From an uncultured Pseudomonadales bacterium (GTDB taxonomy: Bacteria; Pseudomonadota; Gammaproteobacteria; Pseudomonadales; Pseudohongiellaceae), in contig CASQMQ010000002.1 in the NCBI GenBank assembly GCA_949430125.1, positions 1 through 57,648 on the forward strand: 57,648 nt of DNA. The letters run 5' to 3'. Shown here piece after piece: positions 54,932 to 57,648 of the stretch. The translations under genes were made by a program, and so were the position numbers. Under the pieces are notes generated by a model. The model had not been told where the DNA came from and ran no database searches. It worked only from the letters and a program-made list of their open reading frames with translations. Numbering within the stretch: position 1 is the first letter of the stretch; each line of letters begins with the position of its first letter.

Positions 54932-56854
54932 TTATTCGGCATAGTCCGCATGACTACCGCTGGCTTCAAGCCAAGCTTTTCTATCTGCCGATCGGTTCTT
55001 GGCGAGCAGCAAGTCCATCATCTGAAATGTACTGGTTTTCTTCTTCGCCGTTGGGTCTTCTTCCAGGGTCAATTGCACGAGACGCCTAGTATCTCTAGCC
55101 ATCGTGGTCTCACGCAGCTGTAAAGGATTCATCTCACCTAGTCCTTTGAAACGCTGTACGTTCACCTTGCCCGGTTTCTTCTCTGCCGCAATACGGTCGA
55201 GGATGCCATTCTTCTCATCTTCATCCAGCGCATAGAAGACCTCCTTGCCAACATCTATACGAAATAGGGGCGGCATTGAGACATAGATAAACCCACCCGC
55301 CACTAAAGGTCGGAAGTGTTTAACGAATAGAGCACACAACAAAGTGGCAATGTGCAAACCGTCGGAGTCCGCATCGGCCAGGATGCATATCTTGCCATAG
55401 CGCACTCCATCGATATCGCTAGTGCCCGGATCGACACCCATTGCAACCGCGACGTCGTGCACAGTCTGCGAGGCGAGGATCTCACTCGAGTCTACCTCCC
55501 AGGTATTGAGGATTTTTCCTCGTAGCGGAAGTATCGCCTGAGTTTCTCGGTCTCGTGCCTGTTTCGCAGAGCCGCCCGCCGAGTCTCCTTCTACAAGAAA
55601 TAATTCTCCAGACATGACATCTTGAGTTGAGCAGTCGGCCAATTTTCCTGGCAAAGCGGGCCCAGACGTAATCTTCTTACGAGCAACCTGTTTACTGGCC
55701 TTCAGACGCACCTGCGCATTGCTAATGCAGAGTTCGGCAATCAACTCCGCCTCATCTGTGTGCTGGTTTAGCCAGAGGCTAAAAGAATCCTTGATGATAC
55801 CGGAAACGAACGCAGCGCATTGCCGTGATGAGAGTCGCTCCTTAGTCTGACCCGAGAACTGTGGATCCAATAGTTTCGAGGAGATCACATAGCTGCATTT
55901 ATCCCAGATATCGTCTGAGGTGAGCTTAAGCCCGCGTGGTAGCAGATTTCGGAATTCACAGAACTCCCGCAGCGCATCTAGCAGGCCCGTACGCAAACCA
56001 CTGACATGGGTGCCGCCCAGCGGAGTCGGAATCAAGTTCACGTAACTCTCGCCAGTCGTCTCACCGCCTTCAGGAAGCCACTGAATCGCCCAATCGACTG
56101 CTTCGTCGCCCCCCTGCACCGAGCCAAAGAATGGCTCCTTAGGGAGCGTTTCATAATCAGCTGTAGCCTGAGTTAAATAGTCGATCAGGCCGTCTTCAAA
56201 ACACCACTCTTCGCTTTGAGACTTTTCTTCGCTGACGGTGTTGTCGACAAAGGTGACGCGTAGTCCAGAGCAGAGAACTGCCTTGGCGCGCAGCACATGC
56301 TTTAGTCGAGGTATGGAAATCTTAACTGAATCAAAATATTTTCCATCGGGCAGGAATTTAACCGTGGTGCCGGTGTTTCTCTTGCCTACGGTATCGATCG
56401 CCTTTAGCTCGGAGGCTTTCTCGCCACCCTTGAAAGACATGGCGTAAACCTTGCCATCTCGCTTTACGGTTACTTCGAGGTATAAAGACAGCGCGTTGAC
56501 GACTGATACACCAACTCCGTGTAAACCTCCAGAATATTGGTAGTTCTTATTAGAGAATTTACCTCCGGCGTGAAGGCGAGTAAGAATTAGCTCTACGCCA
56601 CTCACCTTTTCACCCTTGTGCTTATCGACAGGCATGCCACGACCGTCGTCACTCACCTCTACTGAGCCGTCTTTGTTCAACTGCAAGTTGAGGTGACTCG
56701 CGTGGCCAGCTAGGGCCTCGTCAACACTATTGTCAATCACCTCTTGAATGAGGTGATTCGGGCGTGTCGTATCGGTGTACATGCCGGGCCGTTTTCTTAC
56801 CGGGTCTAAACCTGTAAGTACTTCGATGGCATCAGCGTTATAAGTGTTACTCAT
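54932..56854 (-). CDS. parE: DNA topoisomerase IV subunit B
   Basis: 640-residue ATPase subunit partner of ParC. GHKL ATPase motifs: HLIQEVIDNSVDEALAGHA, VSDDGRGMPVD and YSGGLHGVGVSVVNALS. The TOPRIM domain has LVEGDSAGGSAKQARDRETQ and ADADSDGLHIATLL. LRGKILNTWEV is the ParE form of a loop that differs in GyrB (LRGKILNVEKA), and the length is close to E. coli ParE (630) rather than GyrB (804). First of the parE-parC pair and downstream of yqiA, as in E. coli. Confidence 0.97.
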   Translation of the reverse strand: MSNTYNADAIEVLTGLDPVRKRPGMYTDTTRPNHLIQEVIDNSVDEALAGHASHLNLQLNKDGSVEVSDDGRGMPVDKHKGEKVSGVELILTRLHAGGKFSNKNYQYSGGLHGVGVSVVNALSLYLEVTVKRDGKVYAMSFKGGEKASELKAIDTVGKRNTGTTVKFLPDGKYFDSVKISIPRLKHVLRAKAVLCSGLRVTFVDNTVSEEKSQSEEWCFEDGLIDYLTQATADYETLPKEPFFGSVQGGDEAVDWAIQWLPEGGETTGESYVNLIPTPLGGTHVSGLRTGLLDALREFCEFRNLLPRGLKLTSDDIWDKCSYVISSKLLDPQFSGQTKERLSSRQCAAFVSGIIKDSFSLWLNQHTDEAELIAELCISNAQVRLKASKQVARKKITSGPALPGKLADCSTQDVMSGELFLVEGDSAGGSAKQARDRETQAILPLRGKILNTWEVDSSEILASQTVHDVAVAMGVDPGTSDIDGVRYGKICILADADSDGLHIATLLCALFVKHFRPLVAGGFIYVSMPPLFRIDVGKEVFYALDEDEKNGILDRIAAEKKPGKVNVQRFKGLGEMNPLQLRETTMARDTRRLVQLTLEEDPTAKKKTSTFQMMDLLLAKNRSADRKAWLEASGSHADYAE

Positions 56855-56954
56855 GAACTAGTTCTCATTGCGTATTGGCTTCGATTGCTGCCTAGTAGAA
56901 GGTATTTGGAAGCTCTGGATTTTTCTGTAACCCAATAGTATTTTATCGCTTATC

Positions 56955-57545
56955 TTAGCCAATTCTTGATAAGAAGAAATCAAACATGTCAGGCAATTCA
57001 TGCTCGAAGTCATCATAGCTATGGCTACCATTCTCATGCACTACACATTGACCTGCCCCAAACTTTTCAAGCGCCTGCCGGTAGTCCAGTGTCTCGTCTG
57101 ATGTCTGCAAGAAGACTTTGAAATTTTTCGGCTTTGAAAGCACAGGAACATCGATCTGTCTAAGCTGTTCAATATGCTCTCTAGTGACGACATGAATCTC
57201 GCCTGAGTGATAATTCCGATTCTCACCTAGGCGAGACTCCCATAGTTCATAGGGCCTTACGGCTGGATTGATCAATACGGCCGGAGCCTGATAGAACTCC
57301 GAAAGGTAAGTGGCATAATACCCGCCAAGTGAACTACCCATTAGCACTAGATTACATGCGTCATTCTCGCTTATTAGTGCATGTAGCTGAGCAATGGTCT
57401 CAGCGGGCCCATGGTTCATTTGGGGAATCGTGATATTTTCCCTTAGGCCAATCTCCGAGCAATAGGCCAGCGCCTGCTGCGCCTTGAGTGACTGGACAGA
57501 GCTCAAGAAGCCGTGCAGATATAGCACATGGGGTTGAACAGGCAA
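56955..57545 (-). CDS. yqiA: YqiA-type esterase
   Basis: 196-residue alpha/beta hydrolase of the YqiA/UPF0227 family. Oxyanion region VLYLHGFLSSVQSLKA at the N-terminus; nucleophile Ser in LVLMGSSLGGYYATYLSE; acid Asp in FLQTSDETLDYRQAL; and His in HENGSHSYDDFE. E. coli YqiA hydrolyses short acyl-CoA and p-nitrophenyl esters. The start is TTG 57545; a downstream GTG just before LYLHGF is an alternative. The gene order cpdA-yqiA-parE is conserved with E. coli. Confidence 0.9.
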   Translation of the reverse strand: MPVQPHVLYLHGFLSSVQSLKAQQALAYCSEIGLRENITIPQMNHGPAETIAQLHALISENDACNLVLMGSSLGGYYATYLSEFYQAPAVLINPAVRPYELWESRLGENRNYHSGEIHVVTREHIEQLRQIDVPVLSKPKNFKVFLQTSDETLDYRQALEKFGAGQCVVHENGSHSYDDFEHELPDMFDFFLSRIG

Positions 57546-57569
57546 TGTGTATTAATTCTCTGTAAAGCG

Positions 57570-57648
57570 TTAGTAGTCGGGGCTATTGTAGTCTGCTTCG
57601 AAGGTCTCGCCGGATACTCTTCTAACTTCTGATTTGATACTTCCGTCG
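57570..57648 (-). CDS. cpdA: CpdA, 3',5'-cyclic AMP phosphodiesterase, C-terminal fragment
   Basis: The last 25 codons of a gene running off the window edge. The frame ends DGSIKSEVRRVSGETFEADY, then NSPDY and TAA at 57570-57572. The DG-S-I-x-[ST]-x-V-x-R-V pattern and an acidic, Tyr-ending tail match the end of CpdA phosphodiesterases. The position upstream of yqiA-parE is the conserved location of cpdA. The call depends on synteny as much as on sequence. Confidence 0.6.
   Translation of the reverse strand, partial: DGSIKSEVRRVSGETFEADYNSPDY

Overview
The window reads as chromosomal DNA of a free-living, probably marine gammaproteobacterium of moderate GC. The evidence is gene order: pepP-ubiH next to a zapA-ssrS (6S RNA)-fau block; cpdA-yqiA-parE-parC; efp-epmA with epmB divergent; and an SOS mutasome (imuA, imuB, dnaE2). 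The accessory content (many secreted hydrolases, c-type cytochromes, a PQQ dehydrogenase, an NHL propeller, a PhyH oxygenase) recalls oligotrophic marine lineages such as OM182/Pseudohongiellaceae. That placement is an impression, not a result. There is no prophage, IS element, CRISPR array, rRNA or tRNA.

Layout. 0-8 kb: a decayed TetR gene, a frameshifted ubiI, three plus-strand genes (MaoC hydratase, DUF1499 lipoprotein, a BlaI gene with an internal stop), then ubiH-pepP on the minus strand and TIGR02449-zapA-ssrS-fau on the plus strand, followed by a 30-residue membrane peptide gene. 8-13.7 kb: LexA-controlled imuA-imuB converging on a separately LexA-controlled dnaE2. 13.7-19 kb: a recombination scar with two gene tails, a serine hydrolase, GST, a threonine-synthase-like enzyme, cytochrome b561 and an unknown membrane partner. 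19-32 kb: periplasmic metabolism, with M13 peptidase plus D-aminoacylase-like amidohydrolase, cytochromes c, an old yellow enzyme, two divergent secreted nucleotidases, and an esterase/cytochrome c5/PQQ dehydrogenase run. 32-41 kb: a membrane module (SUMF1-like protein, RnfD/NqrB-like protein with a Cys-rich tail, small His-rich protein), secreted proteins, a LysE exporter, SulP and a relic second LysE tail. 41-57.6 kb: monomeric isocitrate dehydrogenase, GNAT-dat, the EF-P modification set, a GGDEF/EAL relic, an AhpA-like membrane protein, PhyH, an epoxide hydrolase, and topoisomerase IV with yqiA and the end of cpdA.

A striking feature is the number of broken genes: at least a dozen carry a frameshift, an in-frame stop or a truncation, while the large housekeeping genes are all open. 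The lesions fall in accessory genes plus ubiI, which fits real gene decay. However, five frameshifted genes share the same length remainder (one base over a multiple of three), so base-insertion errors in the assembly cannot be excluded.

The observations most worth follow-up are: the duplicated lysE 3' ends, whose hairpins differ by compensatory base-pair changes; the RnfD-like/SUMF1-like/His-rich module; the 30-residue membrane peptide; the split, convergent mutasome; and the divergent pair of secreted nucleotidases.
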